In this document: piece by piece, positions 1-9,225 of the stretch
How the letters are laid out: every line of letters begins with the position of its first letter
Numbering within the stretch: position 1 is the stretch's first letter
Source: Synura sp. LO234KE
Lineage: Eukaryota; Sar; Synurophyceae; Synurales; Mallomonadaceae
NCBI GenBank assembly: GCA_015143735.1
Contig: VKHC01000036.1
Span: forward strand, 7,889-24,652
DNA: 16,764 bases
Direction: 5' to 3'
Notes under the pieces: generated by a model
What the model saw: the letters and a program-made list of their open reading frames with translations, nothing else
What the model was told of the DNA's origin: nothing
Databases searched by the model: none
Position numbers and translations under genes: made by a program

Positions 1-23
1 ATGAGGAGGCACTCATGACTCAC

Positions 24-3000
24 TTCTGCCCTTTCAGAATCTGGATTTCCGCCGCGGTCTTTGCACGCGAGGCAGCTTCAGCCAGACTAGTCTTATCCAT
101 AGAGGTGAAGTTGTTATCTCGAAACAGTTGATTCTAGAAGAAAAAACATGGTATTTACAGCAGCCAGATCCAATAAGACAGAAAACAGTGCAATTGCTGG
201 TGAGAATTCCGAGGTGCGTGAAGTCTAAATCCTTCCGATCCATTCCAATTGTGCCGTTAGAGTAGTGAAGTGATATTGGAGACGCGGTCGCCCAGATGGG
301 AATAAGTGTATATATATATTCGGGAGACGAAGACTCTACTGAGTAGCGGTCTGCGATGGACGTTTCATACCTGTGTTCGCTCCAGGGACTCCTGCACCAT
401 ATCGGTAATGGCGGATATGTTCTTTCTGTTCACAAAATCAACCAGCGCTTTGGTGTAGGAAAAAGAAGCGAAAAGCGGGACCCCAAAGTCAGGATTATTT
501 GGATTACGTCATACTCGCCCATACCAACCACCCGGCAACAGGGTACCTTCCCCGACCTCCAGCTCCAACAGGATGCTCAGGCGCTTGTTGCTGTTCTGGA
601 CGATGGACGAGAAGAGAGGTGCAGCCACATCGAGTTTTTAAAATTCATATTAACTTATATTGAAATTAGAGAGCTATCATGATACGCTAAATACCAAGCA
701 AGTCATAGATCAGTGTGGCGGGCACGCTTGACACAGTCCAACTGATTTCTAATTTAATATCCCAGCATATACCCTTCAGCCGAGTAGCGGTTCGTATAGG
801 CGTCTCCAGGCATTAAGCGTCGATGTTTTCGATACACAGAGGTTAGCTCTCACCTCTAAATGCTCCTTCACCAAATCCTCTATATTTATGCTACCGAGCC
901 CGTCCTCCCCTTCCGCCATATTCGCGGTGTTCAACTCGTTTGCTCTGCGGGATGGACAGGGTGATGAGAGTCAGGCCGTATCAAGTGACAGGAGGCGTGT
1001 GACCGCCAGTGCGTTACGTACCGGTGCCCCGCCTCCCTCTTCTTCCTGGTGAACAACAACATGGTGGATGGGTTGGCCACCTCCTTGACGAACAGCGAGC
1101 CGAATCGCTGCAAGACAAGAGATAGAGGGCACAGGCGGGGTACTTACAGCGGTGGGACTCAGGAATTGGAATCGATCTGTGGAGCGCCTCTACCTCCCGC
1201 GGACCTGTTGGTTGATGGCCGGGAAGCCTGTGTGGTCCACACGAAGGCGAATCAACACCTAACCCGACCGCATCCACCGGTGAGGGAGGTCAGAAAGTCG
1301 TTGTGATCATTTCCGATCGATACATTAGTGGCACACGTAAATACCGCTGTGAGTAGATATGTACTGAATGCGGTTTCGATCAACACGAATGGGTCTCATC
1401 ATGATTCTGTGTCTGTGTCCGTGTCCGTGGCACCAGTCGCACATCCGCTGGTACTCACGAGGTGCGGTTGGTCTATGCGGTAGTCCAGTTGCTCCGGCCA
1501 AGCGCTCAGGATCGCCTACGGTCAACAAATAAATCTTAAGCTACAGGCCTGAGATGTGGTTGGTCGGATAAGCTGAGCCAAGACTATCGCAATGAATTGA
1601 CTGTCGCAACACTTGTAGGGGCGCTGGAGGGACGAAACAAGCTGTGACAAGGCTTCCTTCGTACTCACACACTCACCTCGGTGTCCCTTCGCGCCTCCTC
1701 CACCATTGCGTTGACTTGCGCCGCTAGAATCTGATCGACATCGGCGCCATGACGACGGTACACGTCATCACTGTACACGTTGCTGAGGGCGAACGGCCCA
1801 TCGACAACCACAACTATCAGTCATAGTATTAATGGTTCATCCGCAGCATAGACACGTCTCTCGGGGACCGCGACGAGCGAAGAGGTGGGTGGAGGCGATG
1901 GAGGGACGTCACTGGAACGAATGGCGAAATGGAGCGAAGCCCTGCCTCACTGCACGAACTTACCTGCTTGATCACGTCTTCTATTTTGGGATCGTGTGGG
2001 TCCAGGTCCTTTAGATCAGGCAGACTGATCTCTCCGTACTGAAATGGACGCACCTATATCACGACCAATTAAAAGATATTACCAGCAACGGTGGAGGTGA
2101 GGAGAACATCTGCACCCTACCTATATCTGTATGTCTATAGCTATATCTATACCTGGGTAAATCGATAGGGGAGCAGTCTTGTTCGACGTGGAGGAGATGA
2201 TAGAGGGTCGCATAAGAGATGGAGAGCTTAGATTCGAGGCAGATGCGGACAAACCTGAACCGTTTCTGGTCTATTTCAACCAGGCCTGAAATGGTGACGA
2301 GGGCCATATTATGAACGGAAGTGAGGAGTCTTCACACAAGTTACAGGCTCTTATGCGTAGGGAGGATAAAGTACGAATGTTAGCATGTATAAATGCATGC
2401 ATGCGCGTTACTATTTCGAACGCCTCTCACCCACCCATGTGCTTCGGGTGAGATGAGCTCTCGCCGTCGATGTAGGAGCATGCGATAGAGGACCCGGGCT
2501 GGAATATTCGGAATGTTCCGACTAAGGACTCGTTTATTTTCGGTTGGCATTCGTGCTCATTCCCCCATATCACCAAATCCATCCATTCAGGTATCATACT
2601 TTCATGCACACAATTCTTTTGACCTCGACCGTAGTCGCGATTTTGATGGAGTACAAATATATTAAAGTATTCATCTCGTCCCTTTTTGCAAAAATGTAAG
2701 TGTAACACAAACGAATTAGGCTTCGCATACCTGTTCAAGGGTCAGCCGAACAAATTTTACTTTTTTCATATTCCACATTCTATTAAGTCTCTCATCGCGA
2801 ATAGCCCCAAGTCCATATATTGCAACATATGTTGAGCCTTTCTTTATTAATATGGGAAGAATTTCGATGTCGTCAACCTGAGCAACTTTACCAAAATAAT
2901 TAATTAAATTGGACACTGCAAGCAAATCCAATGCAGCCAAAGCTCTATTTCCACCTTCTCGTGAAGGATCATCATGGTTACCATGTATTGCAAATACAGG

Positions 3001-3351
3001 CAAACAGATAGAATGGAAAGGATCTTCATAATTTACTCCTCCAAAGCGCGTTTTAAATATCTCTCCCTTTTCATTTAACATCTCTATAAATACAGGATCT
3101 TCCCCAAGACAATGTTTTTCGAGCAACTCAAAGGCAGCGTAAAGCGTTCTCCTAGAGGGCTTGTTTTCGTGGAAAGTATCTCCAGCAAGTAACACAAGAT
3201 CTGCTCTTTTGGATTTCGCAGTTAATAGTATTTCCTCAAAAGCGGCGAATGAATCATTAGATCTGATAGCATCTTTCTCCATAAATCCAAGATGATTGTC
3301 TGTAGCAACAAGAATTCGCACAATATTATCATCCATTCCAAGGTGCGACAA
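24..3351 (-). CDS. MRE11: MRE11 double-strand-break repair nuclease (3' end outside window)
   Basis: Mn-dependent nuclease subunit of the nuclear MRE11-RAD50-NBS1 complex, which senses and resects DNA breaks. Exons read as 3351-2731, 2681-2435, 2285-2188, 2053-1964, 1730-1677, 1258-1205, 1107-1022, 944-854, 595-547, 447-371 and 133-24, giving about 525 residues in one frame before the window ends. Phosphodiesterase motifs are present: ATDNHLG (D18, H20), GDTFHENKPS (D58), HGNHDD (N125, H126) and VLHQNR (H219). The next motif reads WGNEHEC, with Asn248 where the family has a metal-binding His. Later exons match the capping and DNA-binding region (VRPF, IRLRVDHTG, VANP, IEDLVKEHLE). Phases agree at all junctions; the exon 3 donor (CAC|GTCGAA) is weak and adds about 14 residues. 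Introns are 49-418 bases. Identity is certain; the exon 3 end and the last exon are less so. Confidence 0.93.
1406..1429. repeat. hexamer microsatellite in an MRE11 intron
   Basis: Four tandem copies of TCYGTG (two TCTGTG, then two TCCGTG) lie inside the longest MRE11 intron (1676-1259). Ordinary slippage-type repeat; no function inferred. Confidence 0.75.
2117..2153. repeat. imperfect TA-rich tandem repeat in MRE11 intron 3
   Basis: Degenerate repeats around CTATAT and CTATAG lie next to the uncertain exon 3 donor. A second pure TA run sits at 309-319 in intron 10. The low-complexity character is one reason to treat this stretch as intron rather than an extension of exon 3. Confidence 0.55.
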
Positions 3352-3436
3352 ATTCCAAATAACAAGGCCAAGATAATAATTAACTACGAAGTTAACTTTA
3401 TATTTGCTTGAGAGCTACTAGTAATTGATTATTTGC
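3352..3436. promoter_or_regulatory. bidirectional promoter region between MRE11 and threonine synthase
   Basis: Only 85 AT-rich bases separate the two divergent start codons, so the 5' UTRs and both core promoters must lie here or overlap the genes. GTTAAC and TAATTAA-like words are visible but no certain TATA box. The role is inferred from gene arrangement, not from a recognised factor site. Confidence 0.55.
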
Positions 3437-5147
3437 ATGACCACAACTTACTGCAGTACCCGCGGGAAGGAGGCAGGCCTCCACTTCGAGCATGTCGTTC
3501 TTGGTGGATTAGCGACTGATGGCGGACTATACGTACCAGAAAAAGTTCCCGAGCTAACTCTCGCAGAAATCGAAAAAGTAACTACGATTTTTTGTATTTC
3601 ACATCCATTAAATTTTAATTAATATATTCTTACCACGCTCCGTGATAAGTTTCGTACGATGAGCTTTCAGGACATGGCTTTTGAAGTAATATCTCGTTTT
3701 GTGTGCGAAGATGATATTCCTAAAGATACCTTGCGAAAAATAGTACACAAAAGTTTCTCTAAGTTTAGGTCACCTGGTAATGAATATATTTATATTATTG
3801 TAAGCTTATTCATATAGTGTTGCAGAGATTACTCCGTGCCGGCAAATGGTTGATTTTTGGGTGCTTGAACTTTTTCACGGTCCTACGTTTGCATTTAAAG
3901 ATGTGGCCCTACAATTTCTCGGTAATCTTTTCGAGTATTTCTTGGAAAAGGGAAATATTCAAAATTCTATTACGATACTTGGCGCCACTTCCGGTGATAC
4001 TGGTAGTGCTGCTATTCATGGTTTACGAGGAAAGAAAAATGTCGATTGCTTCATCCTGTACCCAAAAGGAAAAGTGACGGAAATACAAGAGAGGCAAATG
4101 ACCACAATTCCTGACCCTAATGTGCACTGCATCAATATTGAGGTTTGATTTTGTGTTTTTATTACGCAAAGTATTTTATGTCTGTCATTTCCTGTCCTGG
4201 TTCAGGGCGACTTTGATGCCGCTCAAGCAATCGTCAAAGCCGCTTTTGCGGACGAAAAATTTAGGAACGACGTGAAGCTTGGTGCTATCAATTCAATCAA
4301 CTGGGCCCGTGTATTAGCTCAGATTACCTATTATTTTTATTCGTGGTTACGAGTAACGGACGTCACGAAATCTAAAGAACGAGTGAACTTTGCTGTACCC
4401 ACAGGAAATTTCGGAGATATTTTGGCAGGCTATTACGCGAAGCTCATGGGCCTTCCAGTGGGCAAATTGGTGATATGCACGAATGAGAACGACGTGCTGC
4501 ATCGTTTCCTTCGCGATGGTGTTTACTCTCGTCGACCCTCCCACCTCACCATCGCGCCCTCCATGGACATCTCTGTTTCCTCGAACTTCGAAAGATATCT
4601 GTTCTATCTGGCTAACCGCCAAGCGAGCACAGTTGCGAGTTGGATGAAGGCTTTCGAATCCACAGGCGAACTCGCCTTTCCCACCTATCTGGTGGAGCAG
4701 GCGCGGACCGAGTTCGGCTCATACTCCTCCAGCAGAGACGATATTGTCCGAACGATGAGGACCACCTTCGTGGCAGAGAACTACTTGCTGTGTCCTCACA
4801 CTGCCACGGCTGTCCACGCCGTAAAATCGCTCGGTTTGCCTGCTAGAACCACCGTGTGTCTCGCCACCGCCCACCCTGCGAAGTTTGAGGAGGCCATCTC
4901 TCTCGCTCTGGCGGAGGCGGAGGTACCTCATCCACCAAGACCTCCTGAACTGGAAGCTCTGTTTTCCCTCCCGACTAGAACACAGGCTTTGCCGAATGAC
5001 CTCGGCGCCGTTCAACGCTTCGTAAAGTCAAAGCTCCGTCGCACTCCGGTTGTCGCTTCCTCAGCGGTTTCTGTCGGCATAGCTGCGGCGTTTATTGGAG
5101 TTGGTGCTCTTCTTTTCATGGCGATAGCGAGGCGAGGCAGGCACTGA
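3437..5147 (+). CDS. THR4: threonine synthase with a C-terminal membrane-anchor-like tail
   Basis: PLP enzyme converting O-phosphohomoserine to threonine and phosphate, the last step of threonine synthesis. Four exons, 3437-3577, 3650-3776, 3826-4142 and 4206-5147, give 508 residues; introns are 72, 49 and 63 bases and phases agree. The N-terminus has STRG and GLATDGGLYVPE; the PLP lysine is K114 in HGPTFAFKD, followed by TSGDTGSAAI, NSINWAR, PTGNFGD and, near the end, TAHPAKF. It matches the fungal THR4 type closely. The start at 3437 is the first ATG in frame. After the usual family end (near VKSKL) an extra tail of about 36 residues includes a 27-residue hydrophobic stretch (477-503) and ends RRGRH, as in tail-anchored proteins. 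The enzyme is normally soluble, so this tail is unusual. The promoter region is shared with MRE11. Confidence 0.95.
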
Positions 5148-5198
5148 TAAAAGTAAAATCGGTAATACCTCCTAATTGGCGACCTTTGAAAATTGAAC

Positions 5199-5204
5199 AA
5201 TAAA
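5199..5204 (+). terminator. poly(A) signal for threonine synthase
   Basis: A canonical AATAAA hexamer lies about 50 bases after the threonine synthase stop, in AT-rich sequence. The position suits 3' end formation of that transcript. Confidence 0.5.
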
Positions 5205-5430
5205 CCATTAAATTTTCCAGATTTGAAAAATGTTAATGTGATCGTGATAAAGCTAACTAATGAGCTTCTATCGCATAGTTGCTATAAGGGACAGCTATTA
5301 AATTTGACCAGAATAAAGCTCGGGGAGAATCAGAGTGGTATTATTTACCTTTAGGAAGGGTAACGCAGAGGAATACAAGCAGATGTAAAACGGTGGTACT
5401 AGCCCAAAGGAGGAGGAGGCGTGAATCTAA

Positions 5431-5766
5431 CTAGTGGCCACCGCTTATTTGAAGAGTACCTAGCATGTAGTTGCGGACCCCCCATGACCTCAAGAGGGTA
5501 GCCCAGTAGCACGGGGAAAGTAGAAGCAAACGCACGGGCAAGTTCCTTAAGGGGAAAAATGATTCTTTCCAGCGGCGCGAGCAGGCTGCACAAGTATTTG
5601 CTTCCTCGTGGGATCCGGATTGGCCGTGCGATCCGATTGGTCGTGCTAGAATAACATGGAAGCTCGAGCTGCACCACTTTCGTCGGGAAACCCACCGATG
5701 GTGCAGTGAGTAGTGAAAGTTTTGTGCCTGCAGTAGGAGGAGAGGAACGCACGTGCCCCAGTGCAA
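5431..5766 (-). other. open minus-strand segment, doubtful coding
   Basis: An open frame of 111 codons contains a hydrophilic stretch with a CAAC motif followed by RRWKESFFP. A second frame is also open here, so lack of stops in moderately GC-rich DNA could explain both. No family is recognised and no splice partners were fixed. It could be an exon of a gene on the minus strand or simply untranslated sequence. Confidence 0.15.
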
Positions 5767-5769
5767 GAT

Positions 5770-6760
5770 ATATACTAGGATATGTTAAATTTTAAACAGC
5801 AAGATAATCAATAGGCAAATATGCCATAATCGACCGTGGTCCTATTTCGAGTTGAATATCAAAAATAATGTGATGAATCCTATCCTACTGCCTCGTCATT
5901 TGAATGCTTATCTCTGCATCTACTTGTATCGAATGCTCCCTTATACCACGCAATCAATCTTGAATTGAATACTAGAGAAAAAATTAATAATACCAGCATG
6001 TATTTGGAGTTTTTGAAACCTGACCTTAAGTTACCTTGTCTATTTGATAATGCACATATAGTGCTTAAGCTATAGGAATTTACAAATTCTAGTGAATATG
6101 AGTAAGGATACATTTAATTTGTTTAATATTGCTTTCCTACTCCTGCAAATAAGGATATTCATTTCTTTAAAAATTCTTCCTGCCATTTTCACGTTTTTGC
6201 CTCTATTCAACAATCGCTAGAAGTCTGCCGTCCATATTCCAAAACCCTGATTTCTGGTTCTCAAATTTTCCCATAACCGACTATAGTCGGACCGTCTTAA
6301 TTCTTACCAGCTATACTCAACTGACCAAGTCAAAGATTAAGGATATGTTATCCGACCATAGTAGTCGATCCGTTCACAATTACTCCGACTATGCTCGGGG
6401 ATATATTGGTTAACTTCAGCCCATACCGCAATAGCGAGCATTTCTCTTGGCCGCTAATGCGCGGCTCTGGCGAATATGTACTTCGTCGAAAGTTGAGGCC
6501 GCGAGGTAGGAACACCACCCTGCTGCCGCAGTTGTACTAGTCTTCGTATCCCCACCTACACCCCCACCATGTAAGAAGCGGTACCTGTTCCTCCTGCACC
6601 TCTAGCATTTTCGGAAAATCCTTCATCTTAATTATTGTAAAAGACACTAGGCAGGATCGCTACACAGACGTATTGAATAATTAAGAGCCCCCATGTACCA
6701 ACTGGCAAGCCCCGTAAGCCGAGTGGGGGATGGGGGAGACTACCTCCCCCGGGTTATTTT
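5770..6760. other. AT-rich stretch without a recognisable gene
   Basis: Reading both strands I see no convincing exon and no RNA gene in this kilobase. The only structured element is the palindrome cluster at 6277-6398. Open frames, such as the one at 5880-6113 on the minus strand, look random in composition. Confidence 0.5.
6277..6398. repeat. cluster of three 14-16 base palindromic motifs
   Basis: A perfect 14-base palindrome (CCGACTATAGTCGG) occupies 6277-6290. Two degenerate relatives follow: 6352-6367 (CCGACCATAGTAGTCG) and 6385-6398 (CCGACTATGCTCGG). A partial core (GCTATACTC) lies near 6310. Dyad symmetry repeated three times in 122 bases suggests binding sites for a dimeric protein or decayed copies of a small repeat. 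Function is unknown. Confidence 0.5.
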
Positions 6761-6761
6761 G

Positions 6762-7236
6762 TTAGCACGCAACGACGTCCCCAACTAGGTAGAAGGGGAC
6801 GCGCGTACCACTCCCGGGGAACGACACTCCTACTGATGGGGCGCCACCAAAGGGCGGGAAAATGAGACTGTTGTAGCTTGGTGCCGAGGTAGTGGTACCA
6901 AGAGCACCGGCAGATAAGGCAGGAAATGCTTGTTCATATTGCAACAAGTAAGATGCATGGCGCAAAAATGCAGGCCACCACACCGGCCGAGACCAGGAAG
7001 GCAAACTAGACCAAAAGCTCCGAATCGCGCATCTGACCATTACCGCAAGAAGTTGGGCAAGAAACAACTCGAGGTGAGGGGGCACGCGGTGTGGAAGCGG
7101 CTTCACTACGCTGGTGCTCCGGCCCCTCCTCGTGTGCCCAACAGGGGGCTGTAAGCTGGTCCCCGTCCGGTCCGGAAAGTCGTGCATCTCGTGAGACAGG
7201 GATCGGATCGAGGGACGAGTTCAGAGAAAACGGCAT
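6762..7236 (-). other. likely further exons of the minus-strand gene upstream
   Basis: Two open segments continue in the direction of the 7267-8717 gene. One (7236 down to about 7040) is hydrophilic and rich in Pro, Ser, Arg and Glu. The other (about 6940 down to 6762) is rich in Gly, Ser and Pro and ends with a TAA. The first is in the same frame as the preceding exon, separated by a single TAG at 7267-7269, so an intron removing that stop would join them. A donor at about 7045 (GTAATG, phase 1) with an acceptor near 6930 would join the two, but I could not fix this. No domain is recognised. Confidence 0.3.
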
Positions 7237-7266
7237 GTTTGCCAGGGTGTCGTGCCCCTTTACGCT

Positions 7267-8717
7267 CTACTCGTGTGGGATCTGCGTATTCTCCCGCTCC
7301 AAAAACGAGCGCGCGACGTTATCGTTTTCGAAGACACTTCGGGTTTCAGTCCTCTTGACGGTCTCTTCCAGAGAGGCCTGTGCGCACCGCTCCGGTGAGG
7401 GCTGGAGAGGAAACGAAACAAAGCCCCATTGAGCTTGTGGTAGGGATGAAGGGGAAGGGGGGCAGAAAATAGATCCCGTAAAGCGCCAGGCTTCCTCCAC
7501 CATCTTCAGAATCACAGCCCATAAGGGGTTGATTACCGTTCCCCATGAATCTGTCTCCCCAACAGTTGCGAAGAGACGTTCGATTCTGTACATTTGCAAA
7601 GAAGAGAAGTAGCCCAGTAACCCCCGGGAGTACTCCTCTGGATCTAAACCGATTTCTTGAAATATTGACTTCCATGGCGCGTCCAGGGACGTGTTCGTCT
7701 AAAATATAATCGGCAGGCGTGTCTGCCTTATGGCACCAAGAAGAGACGCTGAACAGACTCGGATCTCCACGCTGGTTCACTCGTCTTGGAGGTCCCGCTG
7801 TGTCGCCTCCACCCGGAAGAGGAAGTTACAGCACAAGGCTCCTTCAACATAAAAGACTTTTTCAGGAGTATCTTGTTGGTCCTCATATTGTTGAGAGAAG
7901 CCGAGTGGAGCAAAGCCTTGGATCTGAAGAAGGTTAAGGAGTTTGTTCAGGAGATGAATGACTCCTGAGGAGATATGCAAATGGAGGCAATATTGCTGTT
8001 CGGCTAGTCCTAGGTCCATGAGATGAGCGCTCCAGATGTTCGACAGCTTACGCTGTAAATAGGTCATCTGGTAGTTGGATAAAGCACGAGAGAGTTGCTC
8101 CAGGACGGGGGTGCGCAGTCAGTAGTATCATCTTCGCTGTCCCCAGCACTAGGGAATTGAATTGAAGGGAGGCCAGGATTTCCCCCGAGATTGGAACTTG
8201 AGTGCATGGCTGTCGTAGGTTCCTCGCCGTGCCGAATCGCGCCAGCATAGGCGCTTCCACTATTACCAGGAAATGAATGTGGAGCAAGGCCCATATTTTC
8301 CCATTGATTTGCAGGGATAATTATGTTAACTTGAGGTTCATGTGTGGACTTGTCCTCTCCAAGTAGGAAGAGGAGTGGAACAGGATTGACAGCGGGAGTG
8401 CTATTTCAAAAACGAATACCAAACGATGTGGAAGTTGAGAAATGAGATGATAGCGCAGGGTTTTTGGCAGCGCAATCTTACGAAATATTAAGAGTTGGAG
8501 TAAGTTTCTGATGTGCTCCAAATCTAAATATTTTCGGAAGATCGTCTTGGCCGAATTTCGAAGTCGGGAGCTGTTGTCCAGAAAACTTAAAAATTTTGTC
8601 TCTAGTATCAGGATTGAGTTCGCTGGAGGCCTGGATTACCTTCGCCTTAAGAAATACCCCTGGCTTTTCGCAGCTGTCGCTTAAAGCCGGGAGTAGTGTC
8701 GCCTGCACTTTTGAAGG
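7267..8717 (-). CDS. unrecognised multi-exon protein with very short introns
   Basis: Five exons, 8717-8482, 8400-8088, 8052-7781, 7748-7650 and 7585-7267, join into about 412 residues. All four introns are GT-AG, keep phase (2, 0, 2, 2) and measure 81, 35, 32 and 64 bases. The product starts with a Lys/Gln/Ser-rich region, then a Pro/Gly/Ser-rich probably disordered segment with an acidic patch (GDSEDDTTD). Next comes a leucine-rich helical part (IHLLNKLLNLLQ) and a Trp-containing part (ETDSWGTVINPLWAVILKMVEEAW). I recognise no family. The true start lies upstream: no ATG begins the first exon, whose acceptor at 8718 is tentative. The TAG at 7267 may be the end or may be spliced out, since the same frame reopens beyond it. 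Coding status rests on phase agreement and composition. Confidence 0.5.
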
Positions 8718-9225
8718 CTTAGATATCGTTTATCTAGAGGCCTTTAGGCGAATTCTGAGGCAAAACTACTCAAAAGCCGAGTAGTAAAATACTTGGAATG
8801 CTTTTGTACAGTCACGCAAAACACGTTTTTAAAACTACACCTCTAGCATGGGGCCTAATGGTGAACCCCGGGCCGATGGGAGCTCCAACTGTTTGCCAGA
8901 ATATTTTCCTACATTATTTTTGGCGTATGTACATGAGGACTTGAAAAGCACAATGGTACTAACAAAGCACTTCTCGCATCGAAATAAAACTAGTATATTA
9001 TTTTAGAGCAGTTTTATAGCGTTCGCTATCAGAGCAAGATTCTGGATCTTGGACGTGTAGCTCCAGTGCGGTATTTATATAGGAGGGGAGCGATCCACGG
9101 AATGGCATCATTCGAATCTTGCGACCTCGACGCACTCAACACCGTAGGAATCAGGCGAATCGCCTCCAACGGGTTATCAGAACAGCAGTGAGGTAGAAAA
9201 TATGGCACCACTCATCTCAACAGTT
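8718..9225 (-). other. interval between CUL3 and the unrecognised gene, possible 5' exons
   Basis: The minus strand carries short protein-like open segments (about 9180-9029 and about 9108-8998 in different frames) that could be 5' exons of the gene at 7267-8717. An ATG at 9215-9213 opens only twelve codons. I could not join these pieces in phase. The stretch must also hold the CUL3 3' UTR. Confidence 0.25.

Noticed and set aside
1014-1306. Overlapping open frames on both strands
   Set aside because: They are shadows of MRE11 exons 6 and 7, which fit the family and splice in phase.
7786-7968. Plus-strand frame of 60 codons that looks helical and protein-like
   Set aside because: It lies antisense to a minus-strand exon that joins its neighbours in phase; I take it as the shadow of that exon.
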